Assembly (NCBI GenBank): GCA_040880545.1
Contig: JBBDIE010000001.1
Coordinates: 1-9,497 of the forward strand
Direction of reading: 5' to 3'
DNA from: M55B112 sp040880545
GTDB lineage: Bacteria > Bacteroidota > Bacteroidia > Bacteroidales > GCA-2748055
DNA length: 9,497 nucleotides
Shown: positions 1 to 7,109 of the stretch, in pieces
Position numbering within the stretch: the stretch's first letter is position 1
How the letters are laid out: every line of letters starts with the position of its first letter
Notes under the pieces: model-generated
What the model was told of the DNA's origin: nothing
The model's input: the letters and a program-made list of their open reading frames with translations, nothing else
Database searches by the model: none
Position numbers and translations under genes: made by a program

Positions 1-103
1 GTAACGCAGAACCGAGTGCAACGAGCTCACGAATACCGCTGAAAATAAACTATTTATGAGTATATCGGACATTATGGACAGACACTAAATAAGTTATGTA
101 CCT
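1..103. other. Upstream region of aroC, no identifiable gene
   Basis: No reading frame here can be assigned to a gene. Frame 3 stays open from the window edge to a TGA at 57-59 and could be the last 18 codons of an upstream gene (ending ...PLKINYL), but it is too short to recognise. A 10-codon ATG frame (56-88) and a 3-codon frame (ATG at 96, whose TGA overlaps the aroC start) look like chance. The stretch 51-58 (TATTTATG) is one base away from the Bacteroidota -7 box TAnnTTTG but has no TTG about 19 bases upstream, so I do not call a promoter. There is no clear Shine-Dalgarno before aroC. Confidence 0.4.
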
Positions 104-1114
104 ATGAACACATACGGTAAATTATTCAGAGTAAGTATTTTTGGAGAATCACACGGGTCACTGGTGGGGATTCTTCTGGACGGGGTTCCTGCGGGGATTC
201 CGCTGGATCCTGAAGACCTTATGGAGGATCTTGGTCGTCGTAAAAGCGGTGCAGCCGGTACCACTCCCAGGAAGGAAGACGATATTCCATTGATAAAATC
301 GGGAGTCTTTAATGGCTTTACAACCGGAGCCCCTTTAATTATTCAGATTGAAAACAAAAATACCAGGTCTCGCGACTATACTGCATTGAGAGAAACTCCA
401 CGGCCGGGACATGCTGATTTTACTGCCTATAAAAAATTTGGTGGTTATGAAGATTACAGGGGAGGTGGGCATTTTTCCGGAAGACTGACAACCGGGTTGG
501 TTGCAGCTGGAGCAATCGCGAAAAAGATGATCGATCCGGTTACAGTTAACGCCACCATCCTGGAGGTAGGAGGTAGCGAGAATATAGAAGAGGCCATTCG
601 GCAGGCTGTGGAAGAACAGGATTCCATCGGCGGGATCGTTGAATGCAGGATCAGTCGAATTCCATCTGGCGTGGGTGAACCTTTTTTTGATTCAGTGGAG
701 TCGGTACTGAGTCATCTGGTATTTTCAATTCCGGCAATTAAAGGCATTGAATTCGGAGCCGGTTTTGCTGCAGCAAAAATGAGAGGAAGCGAGCACAACG
801 ATAATTTCGTTGATACAGACGGAAAGACAGAAACGAACCATGCCGGAGGGATCAATGGTGGGATTACCAACGGTAACGAAATTGTTTTCAGGGTGGTTGT
901 GAAGCCCACATCAAGTACCCATAAGGCACAGCGGACCATGAACTTTGTTAAAAATAAGATGCAGGAACTTACTGTGGAGGGAAGGCACGACACTTGCATT
1001 GCCCTCAGGGTTCCTGTTGTACTTGAGGCTGCTGCAGCTCTGGCAACTGCCGACCTGATGCTGCAGGCACAAGCCATAAACAGAATTTTAAATCCAAAAG
1101 ATATAATTGAATAG
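104..1114 (+). CDS. aroC: Chorismate synthase
   Basis: Converts 5-enolpyruvylshikimate-3-phosphate to chorismate, the last step of the shikimate pathway, using reduced FMN without net redox change; cytosolic. The three family signatures are present: GESHG at residues 14-18 (with the conserved His17), the block SGRLTTGLVAAGAIAKK at 125-141 just after GGGH (His123), and RHDTC at 294-298 followed by the EAAAAL region. RPGHAD (100-105) and NHAGGINGG (245-253) also match. At 336 residues it is shorter than the roughly 360-residue E. coli enzyme; the missing part follows the second signature (residue 141 onward), which I believe is normal for Bacteroidota, so it is not a truncation. The ATG at 104 is the only sensible start, since it precedes the FGESHG strand at the usual distance. 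One base separates its stop from the next start, so it is very likely co-transcribed with tyrA. Confidence 0.98.
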   Translation: MNTYGKLFRVSIFGESHGSLVGILLDGVPAGIPLDPEDLMEDLGRRKSGAAGTTPRKEDDIPLIKSGVFNGFTTGAPLIIQIENKNTRSRDYTALRETPRPGHADFTAYKKFGGYEDYRGGGHFSGRLTTGLVAAGAIAKKMIDPVTVNATILEVGGSENIEEAIRQAVEEQDSIGGIVECRISRIPSGVGEPFFDSVESVLSHLVFSIPAIKGIEFGAGFAAAKMRGSEHNDNFVDTDGKTETNHAGGINGGITNGNEIVFRVVVKPTSSTHKAQRTMNFVKNKMQELTVEGRHDTCIALRVPVVLEAAAALATADLMLQAQAINRILNPKDIIE

Positions 1115-1115
1115 T

Positions 1116-1898
1116 ATGAGAATAGTAATAGTTGGTGCAGGAAACATGGGATCATGGTTGGTTGAGTCTCTTTGTCTTGATTATGAGGTAGGTATATATG
1201 ATGCCGATCGGAACAAACTGAAGTATTTTTTCAATTCGAGAAAATTTGTTTACCTGGAAGATATCCATGACTTTTCTCCTGATCTGGTTATTAATGCTGT
1301 GAACCTGGAGAAAACTATTCCCGTTTTCAGGGAACTTCTTCCCTATCTTCCGGAGAACTGCATTCTGGCAGATATTACATCGGTAAAAAAAGGGCTGGCT
1401 GATTTTTATAAAGAGACCGGTCGCCGTTTTGTATCAACGCACCCCATGTTTGGCCCAACTTTCGGAGATGTACGTAATTTGCGGGATGAAAATGCGATTA
1501 TAATCAAAGAGTCTGATGAGGTTGGCGCGGAATTTTTCAGAAAGTTATACCAGAATTTGAATATCAGGATACATGATTTTTCATTTGATGAACATGACCA
1601 AACTATTGCCTACTCACTTTCATTGCCATTCTCCTCATCCCTGGTATTTGCATCATGTATGAAAGAACAGGATGCCCCGGGTACAACTTTCCGCAAACAC
1701 AACGAAATAGCCAGGGGCCTCTTATCGGAAGACGATTATCTTCTCTCTGAAATTCTGATGAGTCCCTACAGCCTTGAGCAGGTGGAAAATGTGCGTGACA
1801 AACTGAATCACCTGATAAAATTGATCAAGACGGGTGATGTCGGTTCATTCAATGAGTTGTTTGAACAATTGAGAATGAATATCGGGATGCGATCATAA
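1116..1898 (+). CDS. tyrA: Prephenate dehydrogenase (TyrA family)
   Basis: Predicted NAD(P)-dependent oxidative decarboxylation of prephenate (or arogenate) in tyrosine synthesis; cytosolic, 260 residues. The protein opens with a Rossmann dinucleotide site, GAGNMG at residues 7-12, and an acidic stretch YDAD (28-31) at the end of strand 2, which favours NAD over NADP. STHPMFGP (107-114) carries the family's conserved catalytic-type histidine, His109. The all-helical C-terminal half includes EHDQ (159-162) and PFSSSLVFAS, as in TyrA dimerisation domains. There is no chorismate mutase or ACT domain, so the mutase must be encoded elsewhere and feedback control by tyrosine through ACT is not expected. 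I chose the ATG at 1116; a TTG at 1107 would add only three residues and overlap aroC by 8 bases. Its end faces the FGE-fold gene with 41 bases between them and no strong terminator hairpin. Arogenate versus prephenate preference cannot be read from sequence. Confidence 0.92.
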   Translation: MRIVIVGAGNMGSWLVESLCLDYEVGIYDADRNKLKYFFNSRKFVYLEDIHDFSPDLVINAVNLEKTIPVFRELLPYLPENCILADITSVKKGLADFYKETGRRFVSTHPMFGPTFGDVRNLRDENAIIIKESDEVGAEFFRKLYQNLNIRIHDFSFDEHDQTIAYSLSLPFSSSLVFASCMKEQDAPGTTFRKHNEIARGLLSEDDYLLSEILMSPYSLEQVENVRDKLNHLIKLIKTGDVGSFNELFEQLRMNIGMRS

Positions 1899-1939
1899 CT
1901 TAATTGCCCGACAAAGTTTTCTATTGAGTATTTTTAAGA

Positions 1940-2905
1940 TCAGTCAGGGTCCGCAACACATCTGAACCCTGTATTGAACAGGGAAGTCTCGACTGAATTA
2001 AAACTCCTTCCATAGGTAGTAAAGCTTTCTGATCCAAGCTGATCATACATGAAGGATCCCCCCCTGATCGCTTTCACATTTTCACTAACAGTCATTTGAA
2101 ATGTCGACCCATTATAAGGTTTAAACGTATTTACACACCATTCCCACACGTTACCGCTCATATCATGCAAGCCGGCTTCATTTGGTGCATAACTGCCCAC
2201 CGGACTTGTATACAGATATCCATCTTCGGGCCTGGGTTCTGTAACTGCTGGCCCTTGCCAGGTATTTGCCATATAACTACCTCCTGAAATTTCCGTCTCT
2301 CCCCAGGGGAAGGAAGTTCCATCTCTTTTGCCGCTTTTTGCCGCATACTCCCATTCAAATTCTGTGGGTAGCCTTTTCCCTGCCCAGGAAGCATATGCCA
2401 TTGCATCATTCCAGCTTACATGGGTGACCGGATGTGCAGGGTCGGCACCTGGATTGCCAGGACCCAATGGCAATTTCCAGTACGCACCTTTTACAAGTTC
2501 CCATGCGCCCCTGGTGAAGTCGAAAATACCGGAATCTCCAAATTTTTCCGCATCAGTCTTATAACCGGTCTCCTCCACGAATTTCGCGAATTGTTTTACC
2601 GTTACCGGGTATTTGTCCATGTAGAAAGGTTCAATTTCCATTTCAAAAGCAGGCTTATGCCGGTCCGAACCACTGTTGGCACCAATGATTATGGTACCTC
2701 CTTCCAGGGAGATCATCTCTACTGTAACTGATTCATCGCCCGGGTCGCTGGTGCTGTTAACATTGGGCAAAACATTATGCTCACCGGTGGATGTTCCGGA
2801 ATTATCTTGCACGGAATCATTACTGACTACGAATTTTTCCTGGGTGTTTTTACAGGCGATAGTGAAAAAGAATAAAACTGGCAGAATAAAATAAAGTTTA
2901 ATCAT
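1940..2905 (-). CDS. FGE-sulfatase-fold lipoprotein lacking catalytic cysteines
   Basis: A 321-residue predicted lipoprotein with a formylglycine-generating-enzyme (SUMF1/EgtB) fold. Residues 1-17 form a hydrophobic signal ending TIAC, a slightly degenerate lipobox with Cys18 as the lipidated residue. A Ser/Thr/Asn/Asp-rich linker runs to about residue 62, then the FGE domain to the end. Recognisable blocks are the MISLEGGTIIIG start (64-75), PVTVKQF (100-106), HPVTHVSWNDAMAYASWAGK (158-177), RLPTEFEWEYAA (178-189), FPWG (199-202), GLHDMSGNVWEW (245-256), RGGSF (281-285) and the terminal NTGFRC. In human FGE the active-site cysteines lie in GGSYMCHRSYC; the aligned stretch here is GGSFMYDQLGS, giving Tyr287 and Ser292. 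Sulfatase activation by the known copper/cysteine chemistry is therefore unlikely. No sulfatase gene is nearby. Its start lies inside the end of tilS (8-base overlap), suggesting translational coupling. Possible roles are binding or a structural envelope function; this is inference. Confidence 0.9.
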   Translation of the reverse strand: MIKLYFILPVLFFFTIACKNTQEKFVVSNDSVQDNSGTSTGEHNVLPNVNSTSDPGDESVTVEMISLEGGTIIIGANSGSDRHKPAFEMEIEPFYMDKYPVTVKQFAKFVEETGYKTDAEKFGDSGIFDFTRGAWELVKGAYWKLPLGPGNPGADPAHPVTHVSWNDAMAYASWAGKRLPTEFEWEYAAKSGKRDGTSFPWGETEISGGSYMANTWQGPAVTEPRPEDGYLYTSPVGSYAPNEAGLHDMSGNVWEWCVNTFKPYNGSTFQMTVSENVKAIRGGSFMYDQLGSESFTTYGRSFNSVETSLFNTGFRCVADPD

Positions 2906-4223
2906 AATAATGTAATTTCAGAATTTGTTTTGTGTGTTGATTAATTTTGAACCTGTCATCAATTCTGAGACCCATAATCCATACGATCTTATTACCGCTG
3001 GTTAATATCCAGGTTCTCTTTTTAACAGGAACAGGTATTTTATTGTCAATAAAAAAATCACTGACCTTTTTCATTTGCTCCATTCCCAGCGGATAAAAGT
3101 AATCACCATGTTGCCATTTTCTGAAAGTCAAAGGAAAACTGATCTTATCCAGATCAAGGCAGGCAATATTTTGTGAATCAGGAATTTCATCCATATCTTC
3201 CCGGTCCATCACCTCAATATCCATGGAAAACGGGAGAGCCGCTTTACTTTCAGGGGAATCAATGTAAAAACGTTCAAAATGGAGGTCTTCCACTTTATAA
3301 ATGAATAACTTTTCCCTATCCTTAAAAATTCTGTAATAGGGAGAAATGAACTGTTTTCCTGAATCAGAATCCAGGATTTTTTCTATATTAATACACTGGT
3401 CCATGGAAAAGCCGAATTCAGAAAAAAGTTCGTAGAGCCAGGAGCCAAGAGGTTCGAGCTCCTTAATGGCTGCAAGATCCACCTCAAGATGTGTTTCCTT
3501 GTCGGAAAACAATGAATTTCGCATGCTGATTACCTGCTCCCGGTAGATACTATGCGATTCTTCAAATCTCTTAATATTGTCACCCATGGTGCGTATAAAA
3601 GCAGGATTTATCTCATTAAATAACGGGATCAACCCATGACGGATCTTGTTACGGCGATACTTCCTGCTTTCATTGGATGAATCTTCCCTGTACTGGATAT
3701 GGTTGGAACGACCGTATTCTGTAATCTCTTCACGCGTTGCAAACAACAACGGACGAATATACTTCCCGTTGATCACAGGAATCCCTGTTAACCCCTTAAT
3801 ACCTGTGCCTCTGCATAGGTTGAGCAGCACTGTCTCCACAGAATCATTCAGATTATGTGCCGTGGCAACACATTCCACCAGTTGTTCCTGGGCTATTTTA
3901 TCAAACCATTGGTACCGGAGTTCCCGGGCTGCCATCTGGATCGATATTCCGTGATCATCCGCGTAATCCTCAGTTTCAAATTTTTTTACGTATACCGGAA
4001 ATTCATATCCGGCAGAAAGCAGTCTGACAAAAGCCTCATCTCCATCCGATTCCTTATCGCGTAAGCCGAAATTGCAGTGCAGTATCAGGCATGAATATCC
4101 CGAACGATAAAATAGATCGGTCATTACTACCGAATCGATTCCCCCACTCACAGCAATCATTACCTGTTGCTGATCGTTGCACAGGTTGTTTTGTTCAATA
4201 TATGATTTGAACCTATGGATCAT
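2898..4223 (-). CDS. tilS: tRNA(Ile)-lysidine synthetase
   Basis: ATP-dependent enzyme that attaches lysine to C34 of the CAU-anticodon tRNA-Ile, converting its decoding from AUG to AUA and its charging from Met to Ile; cytosolic and normally essential. At 441 residues it has the full-length architecture. The N-terminal PP-loop ATPase carries SGGIDS at 26-31, followed by LHCNFGLRDKESDGDEAF (48-65), AARELRYQWF (98-107), ATAHNLNDSVETVLL (120-134, the conserved HxxDD-like segment with Asn-Asp instead of Asp-Asp), CRGTGIKGLTG (137-147) and RRNKIRHGLIP (190-200). The C-terminal TilS domain is seen in FRKWQHGDYFYPLGM and VSDFFIDNKIP, which read like the usual LSDFFID block. Upstream, the peroxiredoxin terminator separates it from that gene, so it probably has its own promoter in 4224-4305, although I see no good TTTG/TAnnTTTG pair. 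Downstream it overlaps the FGE-fold gene. Confidence 0.97.
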   Translation of the reverse strand: MIHRFKSYIEQNNLCNDQQQVMIAVSGGIDSVVMTDLFYRSGYSCLILHCNFGLRDKESDGDEAFVRLLSAGYEFPVYVKKFETEDYADDHGISIQMAARELRYQWFDKIAQEQLVECVATAHNLNDSVETVLLNLCRGTGIKGLTGIPVINGKYIRPLLFATREEITEYGRSNHIQYREDSSNESRKYRRNKIRHGLIPLFNEINPAFIRTMGDNIKRFEESHSIYREQVISMRNSLFSDKETHLEVDLAAIKELEPLGSWLYELFSEFGFSMDQCINIEKILDSDSGKQFISPYYRIFKDREKLFIYKVEDLHFERFYIDSPESKAALPFSMDIEVMDREDMDEIPDSQNIACLDLDKISFPLTFRKWQHGDYFYPLGMEQMKKVSDFFIDNKIPVPVKKRTWILTSGNKIVWIMGLRIDDRFKINQHTKQILKLHYYD

Positions 4224-4307
4224 CGTGGTCGAAAGTTAACCTTTTTAAGGGTAATATTAAACAGATGTATGCGATTCAATCTTTTTTAAATCTGTCGTAT
4301 AGAAAAG

Positions 4308-4340
4308 AAAAAACCGTCCTGAATTACAGTACGGTTTTTT
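4308..4340. terminator. Bidirectional rho-independent terminator
   Basis: A perfect 10-base inverted repeat, AAAAAACCGT (4308-4317) and ACGGTTTTTT (4331-4340), extended inside by CTG/CAG (4319-4321 with 4327-4329) across one C/T mismatch and closed by a 5-base loop AATTA. Because the stem ends in A6/T6, either strand gives a hairpin followed by a U-tract. It starts 22 bases after the peroxiredoxin stop codon on the minus strand, where it almost certainly acts, and insulates tilS downstream. There is no + strand gene approaching it here. Confidence 0.88.
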
Positions 4341-4361
4341 ATTATTTTGACCTGGGATTTT

Positions 4362-4994
4362 TTAATTGCTTCCTAAAAATGAAGCAATACTGTCCTGGGT
4401 CTCCCTGAGTCCGTTTTCTCCTTTATGCCAGTTGGCAGGACAAACTTCTCCGTTCTCTTCAAAGAACTGAAGTGCATCAACCATCCTCAGTACTTCGTCA
4501 ACACTACGTCCCAGGGGCATGTCGTTTATCACCTGATGGCGAACGACTCCCTCCTTATCAATCAGGAACAATCCCCTGTAACTTTGTGGTATCCCTGAGA
4601 AAAAAGATTCTCCATTTTCATGATAATTCCATTCTCCGGCCAGAACATCAAAATTTTCTGAAATGGTTTTTGACTGGTCCGCCACCAATGGATGCCTAAC
4701 ACTTTTAATGCCACCGTCCTTTAATTCGGTTTGCAGCCATTTCCAGTGTGAAAATTCAGAATCAACAGAGCAGCCTACCACAGCCACATTCCTTGATTCA
4801 AAATCTTCCATCCGTTGCTGAAATGCAAGGATCTCTGTGGGACATACAAAGGTAAAGTCCGCCGGATAGAAGTAAATTACAACATATTTCTTACCGATAA
4901 ATTGTTCAAGTGTGAAATCTTCTTCTACAATTCCTCCGTTTACTACTGCCGGGGCTTTGAATAAAGGTGCTTTTTTACCAACTAATACTGCCAT
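4362..4994 (-). CDS. 2-Cys peroxiredoxin (AhpC/Prx1 subfamily)
   Basis: Thiol peroxidase reducing hydrogen peroxide and organic hydroperoxides in the cytosol, 210 residues. The peroxidatic cysteine is Cys51 in DFTFVCPTE (46-54), with Pro44 and Thr48 completing the active-site motif, and the resolving cysteine is Cys185 in GEVCPANW. Cys75 is extra. Between NFDVLAG (114-120) and YRGLFLID (139-146) lies an inserted loop (about 121-138) compared with enteric AhpC, a pattern I recall in Bacteroidota members. The GGLG motif is replaced by GGIK (94-97) and there is no C-terminal YF motif, features expected of a peroxiredoxin that resists over-oxidation (inference from the family). The reductant is not encoded here: no ahpF or thioredoxin gene is in the window. 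The start codon sits directly next to a 16-base A/T palindrome. Gaps of 97 bases upstream and a terminator downstream point to a single-gene transcript. No clear OxyR or PerR site was recognised. Confidence 0.97.
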   Translation of the reverse strand: MAVLVGKKAPLFKAPAVVNGGIVEEDFTLEQFIGKKYVVIYFYPADFTFVCPTEILAFQQRMEDFESRNVAVVGCSVDSEFSHWKWLQTELKDGGIKSVRHPLVADQSKTISENFDVLAGEWNYHENGESFFSGIPQSYRGLFLIDKEGVVRHQVINDMPLGRSVDEVLRMVDALQFFEENGEVCPANWHKGENGLRETQDSIASFLGSN

Positions 4995-5010
4995 AATTTA
5001 AATTTAAATT
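4995..5010. repeat. 16-bp perfect A/T palindrome abutting a start codon
   Basis: AATTTAAATTTAAATT is identical to its reverse complement and touches the peroxiredoxin ATG (4994-4992, minus strand). It consists of overlapping ATTTAA units. An A/T-rich, unstructured leader is a common translation aid in Bacteroidota, which lack strong Shine-Dalgarno use, so this may simply be base composition; a regulator site is possible but unsupported. Confidence 0.5.
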
Positions 5011-5091
5011 TTAATAATACATTTGGTTTTAGTTACTGTGTAAACAATAAAAATCAATGCTGGTTCAAAAGATTTCCAATAGAATTCAACA

Positions 5092-7005
5092 TCAGAGGCC
5101 CAGGATTTCAGGACCCTGTTCGAAGCGGATATCCACAGGAATGCTGAGGTTCTCCAACCGGTCCAAATCATGTTTCAGATCTTCCCTGATATACCCGTTT
5201 TCCTCAACCAGTTGCTTTGCTGCTTCGTAATTTCCATCTCCCTGAATAGTCAGGATCATATTTCCAAGATTATTCATTGCTTCCTGCATTTTTTCAAAAT
5301 CAATACGGTATGTACCGGTCTCCTGATCACGGGTAAAGGCACCATGTTCCTGGAAGTAATAGAAACGGATCATATTTGCCTTTCCATGGGAACTAGCCAC
5401 TCCAAAACGTACACTGCGGAATATGCTTGCCATAAAGGTTACATAATTATCCATCAGATCTTTTTCACCTAGTTCACCCATCTCGGTTAGTTTGGTTACC
5501 AGGTACAATCCCAGGATATCAGCTTTACCCTCCTCAAGGGCACTATACTGATCCTTAAGCATATTTCTTACTGTGCCTTTGCCATTGATGGTGTTATTAA
5601 GTCCCAGTCCGTGTGCTACCTCATGGAACATTGTATTTTCAAAAAACGCATCAAAACTGATGTGTTTTCGCTGATCATCTGCAATTAGTACATTACTGAT
5701 CGGAACAAGGATCTCTTCGAATTTATACCGGATTGAATTTTTCAGTTGAAGTTTCCTGCTGCCTTTGGCCAGTTGCACACGTTCATCGTTGGGGAGGTTG
5801 ATTGCGATAGTTTTACTCGACGCATTACAATCTCCGGCATAATAGACTGCATCATAGGCACCCAGGTCGGAATCACTGCCTGGCACCTCTTTTTTATATG
5901 CTTCAGAAACCGGCAGTGATTTCTGCAGTTCGGGAAGAAAGGAGCTGATAAATGCCAGCTTCTCGCTCCAGGCTTTATCTTTTATCAGGATAAATGCTTC
6001 GTGTGCAGCTTTATAATTAAAGAGCTTATCTTCATAATTTTCAATGGGACCTACAACAAAGTCAATATCGTTTGATTTCATATCCATCCAGGCCAGGTCC
6101 GATGCCAGGTAATCATCCGTAAGCAATGCTTCGGCCCTGAGACGCAGGTATTTTTCAAATCCTTCATCTTCAGCCAGGTCTGCTGCTTCCAGGAGCAATG
6201 TGGATGCTCTTTGAACCTGCTCTTTAAATGCAACGTGGTAAGGAACCACCGAAAGTGACCTGTCCGGTTTTCTCCTGATCAACGTATACAAACTTTCCTT
6301 TCCTTCACCATCAAATGCTTCGAATTCTTGAATGGTCATGTCGTGGGGATAAAATCCTGAGGCTGCAGGCTTGATCTCTGCTCCGGGTATAAATGGCAGG
6401 TCTCCATTGAGCCGTTCCCACGGACCGTAATTAAGCATGAAGAAGTCAATTTGGGCGGGCTCAGTGATTTCAGCAAGGAACTGCTCCTTCCGGGGACAGG
6501 CCTCCAACCAGAACAACTCATCCATAATGTGGGCGATTTCAAACAGTTTACCAAGCATTAGTTTCTGATTTTCAGAGAGATGAGATATATCAGAGGTTAA
6601 CTGGACACTGATGAATTCATCGACCTTCCTTTCGATCATCTGGTCATATTTTTCAAGTTTCACATTTCTGTTAAATCCTTCAAGCTCAAGGAAAATACAT
6701 TCATTGTGCTTATGATAGGTCATCTTCCTTACAACGATTCCTTCCTGCAAAACCAGACTCGTCTCCATCTGAATAAGGTCGTCAGTTTCATAGGTTACGC
6801 TGTATGGCACATTCTCCATGTAATAACCCAGTTGGTCATCTCTGATTTCAAGGTAGACTACGAAAGGATCTATGATCTCTTCATCTGATTCCAGTAAAGG
6901 AGTTGTTCCAGCGTATAAAGTTTGGAACTGCCGGGATTCGTTACTACAGGAAACCATCATCAAGAATCCTGAAATCAGCCAGAGATAAGTACGCAGATAT
7001 TTCAT
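5092..7005 (-). CDS. M49-family (DPP III-like) zinc metallopeptidase lipoprotein
   Basis: A 637-residue predicted lipoprotein: the signal MKYLRTYLWLISGFLMMVSC ends in lipobox MVSC with Cys20 lipidated, so it should be anchored in the periplasm or at the outer membrane. The C-terminal half carries the zinc site: HEVAH at 461-465 (two His ligands and the catalytic Glu462) followed by a helix with EEGKAD at 491-496 (Glu492 as probable third ligand). The layout, with HEVAHGLG, the ALEEGKADILGLYLV stretch and SSHGKAN (538-544), matches the dipeptidyl-peptidase III clan M49, in which classical members use HEXXXH; here it is the five-residue HEXXH form, as described for Caldithrix DPP III. Bacteroidota relatives are sometimes mislabelled dihydrofolate reductase or Zn-dependent hydrolase. 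Residues about 40-115 form an extra beta-rich-looking segment before the part that resembles other family members. Likely a peptidase of exported or imported peptides; substrate unknown. Gaps of about 100 bases on both sides and a candidate promoter suggest its own transcript. Confidence 0.88.
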   Translation of the reverse strand: MKYLRTYLWLISGFLMMVSCSNESRQFQTLYAGTTPLLESDEEIIDPFVVYLEIRDDQLGYYMENVPYSVTYETDDLIQMETSLVLQEGIVVRKMTYHKHNECIFLELEGFNRNVKLEKYDQMIERKVDEFISVQLTSDISHLSENQKLMLGKLFEIAHIMDELFWLEACPRKEQFLAEITEPAQIDFFMLNYGPWERLNGDLPFIPGAEIKPAASGFYPHDMTIQEFEAFDGEGKESLYTLIRRKPDRSLSVVPYHVAFKEQVQRASTLLLEAADLAEDEGFEKYLRLRAEALLTDDYLASDLAWMDMKSNDIDFVVGPIENYEDKLFNYKAAHEAFILIKDKAWSEKLAFISSFLPELQKSLPVSEAYKKEVPGSDSDLGAYDAVYYAGDCNASSKTIAINLPNDERVQLAKGSRKLQLKNSIRYKFEEILVPISNVLIADDQRKHISFDAFFENTMFHEVAHGLGLNNTINGKGTVRNMLKDQYSALEEGKADILGLYLVTKLTEMGELGEKDLMDNYVTFMASIFRSVRFGVASSHGKANMIRFYYFQEHGAFTRDQETGTYRIDFEKMQEAMNNLGNMILTIQGDGNYEAAKQLVEENGYIREDLKHDLDRLENLSIPVDIRFEQGPEILGL

Positions 7006-7028
7006 ATAGCGATATAATTTTATTCAAT

Positions 7029-7036
7029 CAAATGTA
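7029..7036 (-). promoter_or_regulatory. Candidate Bacteroidota -7 box for the peptidase gene
   Basis: Read on the minus strand this is TACATTTG, an exact match to the Bacteroidota -7 consensus TAnnTTTG. It lies 23 bases before the peptidase ATG at 7005, which would leave a short, A/T-rich leader. The -33 position about 19-20 bases upstream is only T-rich and lacks a TTTG/TTG, so the call is tentative. The box overlaps one arm of a small inverted repeat (TGTAC at 7033-7037 and GTACA at 7047-7051), which could be an operator or chance. Confidence 0.42.
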
Positions 7037-7109
7037 CCCCTTTAAAGTACAATCATGAATAAAAATGGTATGTTTTAGAATTATGCTGGCCAAGCTCCGC
7101 AAATGCTAC

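Noticed and set aside
56..88. 10-codon ATG frame before aroC as a leader peptide for attenuation
   Set aside because: It contains no run of Phe, Tyr or Trp codons and no terminator/antiterminator hairpins follow it.
1107..1115. TTG start for tyrA at 1107
   Set aside because: It adds only three residues ahead of the ATG at 1116, and the Rossmann strand MRIVIVGAGNMG begins naturally at that ATG.
712..1155. 147-codon open frame on the minus strand inside aroC
   Set aside because: It lies wholly opposite conserved chorismate synthase motifs and its translation has no recognisable features; it is a shadow of the real gene.
1899..1939. Terminator between the convergent tyrA and FGE-fold genes
   Set aside because: Only a 5-base CTTAA/TTAAG pairing at the edges was found, with no G/C-rich stem, so it is not supported.
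7033..7051. Hairpin as terminator of proS
   Set aside because: The stem is only five bases (TGTAC/GTACA) with no U-tract after it on the minus strand; a promoter reading fits better.
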